Shown here: positions 50,401 through 58,221 of the stretch, in pieces
Layout of the letters: every line of letters starts with the position of its first letter
Numbering within the stretch: the first letter of the stretch is position 1
DNA from: Pseudomonas sp. GR 6-02
GTDB taxonomy: Bacteria > Pseudomonadota > Gammaproteobacteria > Pseudomonadales > Pseudomonadaceae
Direction of reading: 5' to 3'
NCBI RefSeq assembly: GCF_001655615.1
Contig: NZ_CP011567.1
Coordinates: 124,001 to 188,000 of the forward strand
Length of the DNA stretch: 64,000 nt
Notes under the pieces: model-generated
What the model saw: the letters and a program-made list of their open reading frames with translations, nothing else
Database searches by the model: none
What the model was told of the DNA's origin: nothing
Translations under genes and position numbers: made by a program

Positions 50401-53400
50401 GGCGGCCGCCAGCGGTAACGTGGGCATTGGCACGACCGACTCCAACAACTATGCGATCGACACCGTGCGCCCGACGGCCACTATCGTGGTCGCGGACTCG
50501 GCACTGAAAATCGGCGAAACCTCGCTGGTGACCATCACCTTCAGCGAAGCGGTGAGCGGTTTCACCAATGCGGACCTGACCATCGCCAACGGTACGCTCA
50601 CGGCAGTGAGCAGCAGCGACGGCGGCATCACCTGGACCGCAACCTTCACCCCGAGCGCCAGCATCAACGACACCACCAACCTGATCACCCTGGACAATAC
50701 CGGGATCAGCGATTTGGCGGGCAACGCCGGCAGCGGCACCACCGATTCCAATAACTACGCCATCGACACCGTGCGCCCGACCGCCACGATTGTGCTGGCC
50801 GATACGACGCTGACCGCGGGCGAAACCTCGCTGGTGACCATTACCTTCAGCGAAGCGGTGAGCGGTTTCACCAACGCCGACCTGACGATTGCCAACGGTA
50901 CGCTCACGGCGGTGAGCAGCAGTGACGGCGGCATCACCTGGACCGCGACCTTCACCCCGACCGTCGGCGTGAATGACTCGAGCAACGTCATCACCCTGAA
51001 CAACACCGGGGTCAGTGATCTGGCGGGCAACACCGGCAGCGGCACCACCAACTCCGGCAACTACACCATCGATACGGTGCTGCCGACGGCGACCATCGTG
51101 GTGGCCGACAACGCGCTGAAAATCGGTGAAACCTCACTGGTGACGATCACCTTCAGCGAAGCGGTGAGCGGTTTCACCAACGCTGATCTGACCATCGCCA
51201 ACGGTACGCTCACGGCGGTGAGCAGCAGCGACGGCGGCATCACCTGGACGGCCACGTTCACACCGACCAGCGCCATCACCGACGCGACCAACCTGATCAC
51301 CCTGGACAACACCGGCGTGCAGGCGGCCGCCTCCGGTAACGTGGGCAGCGGCACCACCGATTCCAACAACTATGCGATCGACACCGTGCGCCCGACGGCC
51401 ACTATCGTGGTCGCGGACACGGCACTGAAAATCGGCGAAACCTCGCTGGTGACCATCACCTTCTCCGAGGCGGTGAGCGGTTTCACCAACGCGGACCTGA
51501 CGATCGCTAACGGCACGTTGACCTCGGTGAGCAGCAGCGACGGCGGCATCACCTGGACGGCGACCTTCACACCTTCGGCGAGCATCAACGACACCACCAA
51601 CCTGATCACCCTGGACAACACCGGGATCAGCGATTTGGCGGGCAACGCCGGCAGCGGCACCACCGATTCCAATAACTACGCCATCGACACCGTGCGCCCG
51701 ACCGCCACGATTGTGCTGGCCGATACAACGCTGACCGCGGGCGAAACCTCGCTGGTGACCATTACCTTCAGCGAAGCGGTGAGCGGTTTCACCAACGCCG
51801 ACCTGACGATTGCCAACGGTACGCTCACGGCGGTGAGCAGCAGTGACGGCGGCATCACCTGGACCGCAACCTTCACCCCGACCGTCGGCGTGAATGACTC
51901 GAGCAACGTCATCACCCTGAACAACACCGGGGTCAGTGATCTGGCGGGCAACACCGGCAGCGGCACCACCAACTCCGGCAACTACACCATCGATACGGTG
52001 CTGCCGACGGCGACCATCGTGGTGGCCGACAACGCACTGAAAATCGGTGAAACCTCACTGGTGACGATCACCTTCAGCGAAGCGGTGAGCGGTTTCACCA
52101 ACGCTGATCTGACCATCGCCAACGGTACGCTCACGGCGGTGAGCAGCAGCGACGGCGGCATCACCTGGACGGCCACGTTCACACCGACCAGCGCCATCAC
52201 CGACGCGACTAACCTGATCACGCTGGACAACACCGGCGTGCAGGCGGCCGCTTCCGGTAACGTGGGCAGCGGCACCACCGATTCGAACAACTACGCCATC
52301 GATACCGTGCGCCCGACGGCCACCATCGTGGTCGCGGACTCGGCGCTGGCGGTGGGTCAGACATCAGTGGTGACCATCACCTTCTCCGAGGCGGTGACCG
52401 GCTTCAGCCTCGCCGACCTGACGGTGAGCAACGGTACCCTGAGCAGTCTGAGCACCAGCGATAACATCACCTACACCGCCACCCTCACACCGGCAGCGAG
52501 CATCACCGATGCGACCAACCTGATTACCCTGGACAACACCGGGGTGACCGATGGGGCCGGCAACACCGGCAGCGGCACCACCGACTCCAACAATTACGCC
52601 GTCGACAGCCAACGCCCGACGGCCACCATCGTCCTGGCGGACGCCGCCCTCAGTGCCGGAGAAACATCGTTGGTGACGATCACCTTCTCCGAGGCGGTGA
52701 CCGGTTTCACCAATGCCGACCTGACCATCGCCAACGGTACGCTCACGGCAGTGAGCAGCAGCGATGGCGGCATCACCTGGACCGCGACCTTCACCCCAAC
52801 TGCCGGCGTGAATGACACGAGCAACGTCATCACCCTGAACAATACCGGTGTGACCGATGTGGCCGGCAACACCGGCAGTGGCACCACCAACTCGGCCAAC
52901 TACACCATAGATACGGTGCTGCCAACGGCCACCATCGTGGTGGCCGACAACGCGCTGAAAATCGGTGAAACGTCGCTGGTGACCATTACCTTCAGTGAAG
53001 CGGTGACCGGTTTCACCAACGCCGACCTGACCATCGCCAACGGTACGCTCACGGCGGTGAGCAGCAGCGATGGCGGCATCACCTGGACGGCCACGTTCAC
53101 CCCGACCGCCAGCATCACCGACGCGACCAACCTGATCACCCTGGACAACACCGGCGTGCAGGCGGCCGCCTCCGGTAACGTGGGCAGCGGCACCACCGAT
53201 TCCAACAACTACGCCATCGACACCGTGCGCCCGACGGCTACCATCGTGGTCGCGGACACGGCGCTGCAAATCGGCGAAACCTCGCTCGTGACCATCACCT
53301 TCAGCGAAGCAGTGAGCGGTTTCACCAACGCCGACCTGACCATCGCCAACGGTACGCTGAGCGCGGTGAGCAGCAGCGATGGCGGCATCACCTGGACGGC

Positions 53401-55291
53401 GACCTTCACGCCTTCGGCGGGCATCAACGACACCACCAATCTGATCACCCTGGACAACACCGGGATCAGCGACCTGGCGGGCAACGCTGGCAGCGGCACC
53501 ACTGATTCCAACAACTACGCCATCGACAGCCAGCGTCCGACGGCCACCATCGTGTTGAGTGATTCGACCCTGAAACCGGGGGAAACCGCCCTGGTGACCA
53601 TCACCTTCAGCGAAGCGGTGACGGGTTTCGACAACAGTGACTTGAGCGTCGCCAACGGTACCTTGAGCGCGGTCAGCAGCAGCGACGGCGGCATCACCTG
53701 GACCGCGACCTTCACCCCGACTGCCGGGGTTACCGACGCCAGCAACATCATTACCCTGAACAACAGCGGCGTGTCGGACGTGGCCGGCAACACTGGAGCG
53801 GGCACCACCAACTCGGCCAACTATGTGGTGGAAACCCAGGTGCCGACCGCCACCATCGTCGTTGCCGACAGTGCCCTCAAGGCCGGTGAAACATCGCTGG
53901 TGACCATTACCTTCAGCGAAGCGGTGAGCGGTTTCACCAATGCTGACCTGACGGTCGCCAACGGCACCCTCAGCAGTGTTTCTTCCAGCGATGGCGGCGT
54001 GACCTGGACGGCGACTTTCACGCCTGCCGCCAGCGTCACGGACACCACTAACCTGATCCGCCTGGACAACAGCGGTGTGACCAACGTGTCGGGCAACAGC
54101 GGCGTCGGCGTGACCGACTCCAACAACTACGCCATCGACACCGTGCGTCCAACCGCGACCATTGTGGTCGCGGACAATAAACTGGGTATCGGCGAGACCA
54201 CCACGGTGACCTTTACCTTCAGCGAAGCGGTGTCCGGTTTCGACCTGTCCGACCTCAGCGTGGCCAATGGCGTGTTGTCCAACCTGGCCAGCAGCGACGG
54301 CGGAGTGACCTGGACCGCCACACTCACGCCGACCGCGAGCGTCAACGATGCGACCAACCTGATCCTGCTCGACACCGGCAATGTGCTCGACGCCGCGGGC
54401 AATGCCGGCGCCAGCATCGCCATCTCCAACAACTACGCACTTGATGCGACCCGTCCGACCGTCAGCATCGTGGTTGCCAATCCGGTGTTGGGAATTGGCC
54501 AGACGACACTGGTGACCTTCACGTTCAGCGAAGCGGTCAGCAACTTCGATTTGTCGGACTTGAGCGTGACCAACGGTGAACTGACCAATCTGGCCAGCAG
54601 CGATGGCGGCAAGGCCTGGACCGGGACCTTCACGCCCACCGCGAACATTACCGACCCGAGCAACTTCATTGCGCTGGACACCAGCAATGTGACGGACCTG
54701 GCGGGCAACCTGGGCGCCAGCGTCGCGGTATCCAATAACTACACAATCAACACCGTACCGACGCCACCCCCCTTGGTGTTGACACCGGTGGTCGTCGCCG
54801 ATCCGCCGAACGTGCCATTGCAACCGATCATCTTCACCCCACCCACTGGCGATCTCGGCTCGCCGCTGACCTTTGCCCCGTTGTTTGAACAACGGGTGAT
54901 GGGCAATGGCATTCGGCCTCTGGGCGACATTTTCATAAACCACGGGGCGCTGACGCCGAGTTTTATTGCCCAGGTATTCACCAGCAGCGACAACGGCGGC
55001 GATGGCTCAGGCCACGGCTTCCTCGGCTTTGGCGGGGGCGATGGCGGGGTCTTCGGCAGCAGCACGCTGTCGAGCCTGTTCAATCAGGCCACCAGTAGCG
55101 AGGGGGATTCGCTGAACACCTTTGGTAATCAGTCAATCAGGGCGGGGGATGTTTCCCAAGGGCTGCGCGGCGTGTTTGGCGCACCGAGTCTTGGCCAGCA
55201 ATTACAACAGCTCAAAGACACCGAGCAACGGCAGGTCGACAGCCTGGCCGCGGCTTTGCAACAGGTCGGCATCAGTGAAATGCAGGCCTGA
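47420..55291 (+). CDS. giant adhesin with LEPR-type N-terminus, DUF4347 and 18 Ig-like repeats
   Basis: The protein is about 2,623 residues. Residues 24-33 carry SLEPRMLFDG, the short LEPR-XLL-type motif found at the N-terminus of very large surface proteins. A Thr/Ala/Asp linker leads to a DUF4347 domain (85-250; VVFVDSRVKD, IIAHGNAGDLWLG, YGCYTAEGE). A parallel β-helix-like region follows (250-360), then a very Gly-rich block (360-520). Eighteen ~102-residue Ig-like modules (PTATIVVAD...GETSLVTITFSEAV...) run from about 607 to 2,446. The last 175 residues have no RTX motif. It has no classical signal peptide. The start is ATG 47420 (GGTGA upstream) or GTG 47411. The export route is inferred to involve the TolC downstream and perhaps the adaptor/M50 complex. 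Confidence 0.9.
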   Translation: MWWSKGKSRVTEGARALATPMIMSLEPRMLFDGAVAATVADTAQADTHTTADAVKAPTADKSVASKDTHGQADATPTPTPVAVPGQSVVFVDSRVKDANSLLKGVAPGTQVVQLDASKDGLQQIADYLDTHQGISSVQIIAHGNAGDLWLGNSYLSADNVAARSAVLAEIGKDMNVGGDILIYGCYTAEGERGLSFVDSLAQLTGRDIAASSNRTGVGGDWNLEIATGNIESANVLSTTAMSEYQWGLATWTATNNANTGVGSLRAALASAQNGDIVTFSTGMTVQLTSELLINKNVYVDGDLNNDGVADVTLDGQYKTRVVEVASGSTVTLDGLVITRGLVAGNGGNGGYGATGAMAGGIFNAGNLTLKNVTVTSNAASGGGGGGGVTGAFYGGGGGGGGGLGGQGGGHGGSAGPGTGTLGGQAGSGGVGGYGGGYDATHMGGRGGSTTGGAGGVGVSYYSNGGNGATATNGTISIGGGGGGAGWDKVGGAGGNAVGGIYNASSGTITVIGTSTISNNIGAGGGGGGGGGQGSNASNGGIGGRGVGAIWNKGTLLITAANFAALAGNAAASGAGGTAQGGGSTGTSPTSFSTIYNDGGVLNTAYSPPPTATIVVADTTLSIGETSLVTITFSEAVTGFTNADLTIPNGTLSAVSSSDGGITWTATFTPSASISDTTNVITLDNTGVINGLGTAGVGTTNSNNYTVDTVRPTATIVVADNALKVGETSLVTITFNEAVTGLTNADLTIANGTLTAVSSSDGGITWTGTFTPTASITDTTNLITLDNTGVSDLAGNAGSGTTDSNNYAIDTVRPTATIVVADTTLTASETSLVTITFSEAVSGFTNADLTIANGTLSAVSSSDGGITWTATFTPSASVNDTTNLITLNNTGVSDLAGNTGSGTTNSNNYMIDTVPPTATIVVADNALKIGETSLVTITFDQAVSGFTNADLSIANGTLTAVSSSDGGITWTATFTPTASITDATNLITLDNSGVQAAASGNVGIGTTDSNNYAIDTVRPTATIVVADSALKIGETSLVTITFSEAVSGFTNADLTIANGTLTAVSSSDGGITWTATFTPSASINDTTNLITLDNTGISDLAGNAGSGTTDSNNYAIDTVRPTATIVLADTTLTAGETSLVTITFSEAVSGFTNADLTIANGTLTAVSSSDGGITWTATFTPTVGVNDSSNVITLNNTGVSDLAGNTGSGTTNSGNYTIDTVLPTATIVVADNALKIGETSLVTITFSEAVSGFTNADLTIANGTLTAVSSSDGGITWTATFTPTSAITDATNLITLDNTGVQAAASGNVGSGTTDSNNYAIDTVRPTATIVVADTALKIGETSLVTITFSEAVSGFTNADLTIANGTLTSVSSSDGGITWTATFTPSASINDTTNLITLDNTGISDLAGNAGSGTTDSNNYAIDTVRPTATIVLADTTLTAGETSLVTITFSEAVSGFTNADLTIANGTLTAVSSSDGGITWTATFTPTVGVNDSSNVITLNNTGVSDLAGNTGSGTTNSGNYTIDTVLPTATIVVADNALKIGETSLVTITFSEAVSGFTNADLTIANGTLTAVSSSDGGITWTATFTPTSAITDATNLITLDNTGVQAAASGNVGSGTTDSNNYAIDTVRPTATIVVADSALAVGQTSVVTITFSEAVTGFSLADLTVSNGTLSSLSTSDNITYTATLTPAASITDATNLITLDNTGVTDGAGNTGSGTTDSNNYAVDSQRPTATIVLADAALSAGETSLVTITFSEAVTGFTNADLTIANGTLTAVSSSDGGITWTATFTPTAGVNDTSNVITLNNTGVTDVAGNTGSGTTNSANYTIDTVLPTATIVVADNALKIGETSLVTITFSEAVTGFTNADLTIANGTLTAVSSSDGGITWTATFTPTASITDATNLITLDNTGVQAAASGNVGSGTTDSNNYAIDTVRPTATIVVADTALQIGETSLVTITFSEAVSGFTNADLTIANGTLSAVSSSDGGITWTATFTPSAGINDTTNLITLDNTGISDLAGNAGSGTTDSNNYAIDSQRPTATIVLSDSTLKPGETALVTITFSEAVTGFDNSDLSVANGTLSAVSSSDGGITWTATFTPTAGVTDASNIITLNNSGVSDVAGNTGAGTTNSANYVVETQVPTATIVVADSALKAGETSLVTITFSEAVSGFTNADLTVANGTLSSVSSSDGGVTWTATFTPAASVTDTTNLIRLDNSGVTNVSGNSGVGVTDSNNYAIDTVRPTATIVVADNKLGIGETTTVTFTFSEAVSGFDLSDLSVANGVLSNLASSDGGVTWTATLTPTASVNDATNLILLDTGNVLDAAGNAGASIAISNNYALDATRPTVSIVVANPVLGIGQTTLVTFTFSEAVSNFDLSDLSVTNGELTNLASSDGGKAWTGTFTPTANITDPSNFIALDTSNVTDLAGNLGASVAVSNNYTINTVPTPPPLVLTPVVVADPPNVPLQPIIFTPPTGDLGSPLTFAPLFEQRVMGNGIRPLGDIFINHGALTPSFIAQVFTSSDNGGDGSGHGFLGFGGGDGGVFGSSTLSSLFNQATSSEGDSLNTFGNQSIRAGDVSQGLRGVFGAPSLGQQLQQLKDTEQRQVDSLAAALQQVGISEMQA
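49240..54757 (+). repeat. 18 tandem Ig-like repeats of the LEPR-type adhesin
   Basis: The modules are 303-309 bp each. A three-module block is duplicated in tandem with a 921-bp offset (50449-51369 and 51370-52290) and is almost identical between copies, which shows a recent expansion. The last two modules are the most diverged. Confidence 0.92.
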
Positions 55292-55332
55292 AAAAATCAT
55301 TAAAGCAGTGCGGCACCGGGGGCAATACAAGG

Positions 55333-56850
55333 ATGAAAAGAAGTCATAAGTTGTTCGGCGCCAGCCTGCTGGCGCTGGCGATCAGCGGATGTGCAGTCAC
55401 CAGTCAACCGATCGAACGCAGCGTCAGCCAACAGCGCGCCAAAAGCGATCTGCAAAACATGTACAAGGGTCAGGAGCCCCTCAGCGGCCCGCTGACCCTG
55501 CACCAGGCCATGGCCCGCGCGGTGAAATACAACCTCGAAGGCCGGCTCAAGATCATGGAAGAAGCCCTGGCCAAGCGCCAACTCGACCTCGCCAGTTTCG
55601 ACATGCTGCCGCGCATGGCGCTGGATGCCGGTTACGTGGGGCGCAACAACGTCAACGCCTCCAGCAGCCAGAGCGTGCGCACCGGCACCCAGTCTCTGGA
55701 ACCGTCGACCTCCCAGGACCGCGACCGTGACGTGGCGGACCTGACCATGGTCTGGAACGTGCTCGACTTCGGCGTCAGCTACATCAGCGCCAAGCAGCAG
55801 GGCGATCAGCGGCTGATCGTGCAGGAACGTCGGCGCAAGGTGATCAACACCATCGTCCAGGACGTGCGCTCGGCCTATTGGCGAGCCGTGGCCGCCGAAC
55901 GTTTGCTCAAGCAAATCGACAGCCTGATGGCCCGGGTCGATACCGCCCGTGAGAATAGCCAGAGCATGAGCCAACAGCGTATCGGCGATCCGATCCAGTC
56001 GTTGGCTTATCAGCGCTCGCTGATCGAAGCCACCCGGCAACTGGAAGAGCAACGCCGCGCGCTGTCGCTGGCAAAAACCGAGTTGGCGACCCTGATCAAC
56101 CTGCCACTGAATACCGAGCTGACGCTGGCGACCCAGGATGATTACGACATTCCGGAACTCAAGGTCGACCTCGCCAGCCTGGAGCAGGAAGCCCTGACCA
56201 GTCGGCCGGAGTTGCGCGAGCAGGATTACCAGACCCGCATCAGCGCGGCCGAAACCCGCAAAGCCATGCTGCGCCTGTTACCAGGGCTGGAGTTCTCCGC
56301 TGGCGGGCATTACGACAGCAACTCGTTTTTGGTGGAACAGAGCTGGGCGGATTACGGGGTGAAAGTCACCTGGAACCTGTTCAATGTGATTTCCGCACCC
56401 GCCGCGATCGATGTCGCCAAGGCCGGCGAAGAAGTCGCCGCGGCACGTCGTCAGGCGATGTCCATCGCAGTGTTGGCCCAGCTCTACGTGGCCAACGCCA
56501 ACTACCGCGAAGCACTGCGGCAGTTCCAGACCAATCAGCAATTGTCGAACATCGACGGGCAAATCATCGGCCAGCTGCGCAACCGCTATCAGGCGGCCGG
56601 GCTGGGCGAACTGGATCTGATCCAGGGCGAACTGAACACGTTGCAGGCCGATCTGCGTCGCGACCTGTCCTACGCTGACCTGCGCAACGCTTACGGGCAA
56701 ATCTTCGCCAGCGCCGGTCTCGATCCGCTGCCGGACGAGGTGCAATCTACCGAAGTCCAGTCCATCGCCACCGCACTGGCCAATCGCGAAGCGGCGTGGG
56801 CGGCGGGCAACATCTCAGTACCGCCGGTGGCCCATGCCCCGGTCCGCTAA
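55333..56850 (+). CDS. TolC-family outer-membrane lipoprotein
   Basis: This 505-residue protein has a lipoprotein signal (LLALAISGC-A) and TolC-type coiled-coil halves (LTLHQAMARAVKYNLEGRLKIMEEALAKRQLDLA region; later ALTSRPELREQDYQTRISAAE and VKVTWNLFNV). It starts 41 bases after the adhesin and overlaps the APS-kinase-like gene by 17 bases. It is the obvious outer-membrane exit for the adhesin. The inner-membrane adaptors encoded at 38.8-43 kb are the nearest possible partners, as no ABC transporter is adjacent. Confidence 0.9.
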   Translation: MKRSHKLFGASLLALAISGCAVTSQPIERSVSQQRAKSDLQNMYKGQEPLSGPLTLHQAMARAVKYNLEGRLKIMEEALAKRQLDLASFDMLPRMALDAGYVGRNNVNASSSQSVRTGTQSLEPSTSQDRDRDVADLTMVWNVLDFGVSYISAKQQGDQRLIVQERRRKVINTIVQDVRSAYWRAVAAERLLKQIDSLMARVDTARENSQSMSQQRIGDPIQSLAYQRSLIEATRQLEEQRRALSLAKTELATLINLPLNTELTLATQDDYDIPELKVDLASLEQEALTSRPELREQDYQTRISAAETRKAMLRLLPGLEFSAGGHYDSNSFLVEQSWADYGVKVTWNLFNVISAPAAIDVAKAGEEVAAARRQAMSIAVLAQLYVANANYREALRQFQTNQQLSNIDGQIIGQLRNRYQAAGLGELDLIQGELNTLQADLRRDLSYADLRNAYGQIFASAGLDPLPDEVQSTEVQSIATALANREAAWAAGNISVPPVAHAPVR

Positions 56851-57439
56851 CCTGCTGGCGCCGACGGCGAGCATCAGCCGCGCCCAACGGGAGGCCCGCA
56901 ACGGCCATCGCGGCGCGGCGATTCTGCTGACCGGTTTACCGGCGGCGGGCAAGTCGACATTGGCCCAGGCACTGCACGCCGAGCTGTTCGAACATGGCGT
57001 GCAGAGTGTGGTGCTCGATGGCGATGGACTGCGGGTCGGGCTCAATCGCGATCTGGGGTTCACCGACAGTGATCGCCTGGAAAACATCCGCCGCGCCAGC
57101 GAAGTGGCGGCGCTGTTGGTCGAGAATGGGCAGATTGTCATCCTCGCGATGATTGCGCCCTTGGTGGAGTTGCGCGAACTGTTTGCCCGGCGGCTGGGCG
57201 AGGATTACCGCGAAGTCTGGTGCAGCGCCTCTTTGACGGTGTGTGAACAGCGTGATCCCAAAGGTCATTACGCCCGGGCTCGACGGGGTGAGTTGGCGGG
57301 CTTCACCGGTGTTTCCGCGCCTTACGAACCACCGCCGTGTGCGTCGCTGGTGCTCGATACGGGCGCGCAATCGGTCGAGGCCTGTCTTGACCGTTTGCTG
57401 ACCTGGCTCGGCGAATGCGCGGTGCTGCCAAAACGATGA
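56834..57439 (+). CDS. APS-kinase-like protein (CysC family, altered active site)
   Basis: This 201-residue protein has Walker A GLPAAGKST (34-42), LDGDGLRVGLNRDLGF, RLENIRRASEVAAL and DPKGHYARARRGELAGFTG, all CysC hallmarks. CysC makes PAPS, the sulfate donor of sulfotransferases. It differs from E. coli CysC at usually conserved points: DGDNVRHG is DGDGLRVG, and the ISPHR segment with the conserved Ser is IAPLV. It may therefore be a weaker or differently specific kinase. Its position between a TolC gene and a hydroxylase, with sulfotransferases either side, suggests a dedicated PAPS supply or a repurposed nucleotide/substrate kinase. It overlaps both neighbours. Confidence 0.87.
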   Translation: MPRSANLLAPTASISRAQREARNGHRGAAILLTGLPAAGKSTLAQALHAELFEHGVQSVVLDGDGLRVGLNRDLGFTDSDRLENIRRASEVAALLVENGQIVILAMIAPLVELRELFARRLGEDYREVWCSASLTVCEQRDPKGHYARARRGELAGFTGVSAPYEPPPCASLVLDTGAQSVEACLDRLLTWLGECAVLPKR

Positions 57440-58221
57440 GCCGGCCGGCATTCTCCCGATTGCCGGTGACGGTGGATTTGCCGTTGCTGTTGCAGGCGCT
57501 GGCGGCGATCGGTGAGGACGACTGGCACGGTCACTTCAACAGCGCTTACTACACCGGCGACTGGAGCGGCGTGGCGCTGATTTCCGCGGCCGATGCCTTG
57601 ACCGAGCTGGCGCCCGGAAGCGGTGAACCTCGAGTGCGCGAACCCTGGCGACGGGATGGTCGATGGCAGCAAGGGCTGCGGGATCTGCCGCTGGAGATTG
57701 TCTGCGCGCGCCTGTTGCGACTTGGCCCGGGCGGGCGTATCCATGAGCATCGTGACTATGACCTGGGCGAGCCGGATGCGGACTTGCGTCTGCACATCCC
57801 GCTGCTCAGCCCACCCCATGTGGACTTCATGCTGGACGGCCAGCGCATGCCGATGACCGCTGGTGAATGCTGGTATCTCGACCTCTCGCGGCCCCATCGC
57901 GTGGACAATCGCGATACCCGGGCACGGATTCATCTGGTGCTCGATTGCCGGCCCGGCGCCTGGCTGGAGCAGGCGATTATCGACGGGCTGGCAACCACGC
58001 CGTCGCCGCTAATCGGTGATCAAGCTTTAGAGCAATTCAAGGCACTGCTGGCCGGCGAACCGCAGCTGTGCAAGACCTTGCAGGGTTTGCGGGACAATGA
58101 AGCCTTTGTCGCCCGCACTCTGGTGCTGGCTGCCGAACATGGCCTTGTGTTCACCCGCGAAGAATTGCGTGCGGCGATGCGCGATGGTCGCCGCCAGTGG
58201 ACTGAACAATGGAGCGCCTGA
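57436..58221 (+). CDS. Asp/Asn β-hydroxylase-like protein with C-terminal Nif11-like domain
   Basis: This protein has 261 residues. The N-terminal part (about 25-175) is a cupin-like Fe/2-oxoglutarate hydroxylase of the aspartyl/asparaginyl type: GGRIHEHRDYDLG with His105 and Asp107, LHIPLL, WYLDLSRPHRVDN with His154, and R163 in RARIHLVLD. The C-terminal ~55 residues (EQFKALLAGEPQLCKTL ... AAEHGLVFTREELRAAM) look like a Nif11 domain, best known as the leader of RiPP precursors. The ATG at 57436 overlaps the upstream stop (ATGA) and the gene overlaps the next by 13 bases. It likely hydroxylates Asp/Asn side chains of a co-encoded protein, creating a hydroxyl that could be sulfated or glycosylated. 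Confidence 0.82.
   Translation: MSRPAFSRLPVTVDLPLLLQALAAIGEDDWHGHFNSAYYTGDWSGVALISAADALTELAPGSGEPRVREPWRRDGRWQQGLRDLPLEIVCARLLRLGPGGRIHEHRDYDLGEPDADLRLHIPLLSPPHVDFMLDGQRMPMTAGECWYLDLSRPHRVDNRDTRARIHLVLDCRPGAWLEQAIIDGLATTPSPLIGDQALEQFKALLAGEPQLCKTLQGLRDNEAFVARTLVLAAEHGLVFTREELRAAMRDGRRQWTEQWSA

Noticed and set aside
52364..54943. 859-codon minus-strand frame opposite the giant adhesin
   Set aside because: Shadow frame of the Ig-like repeats with biased composition; no ribosome-binding site or domain.
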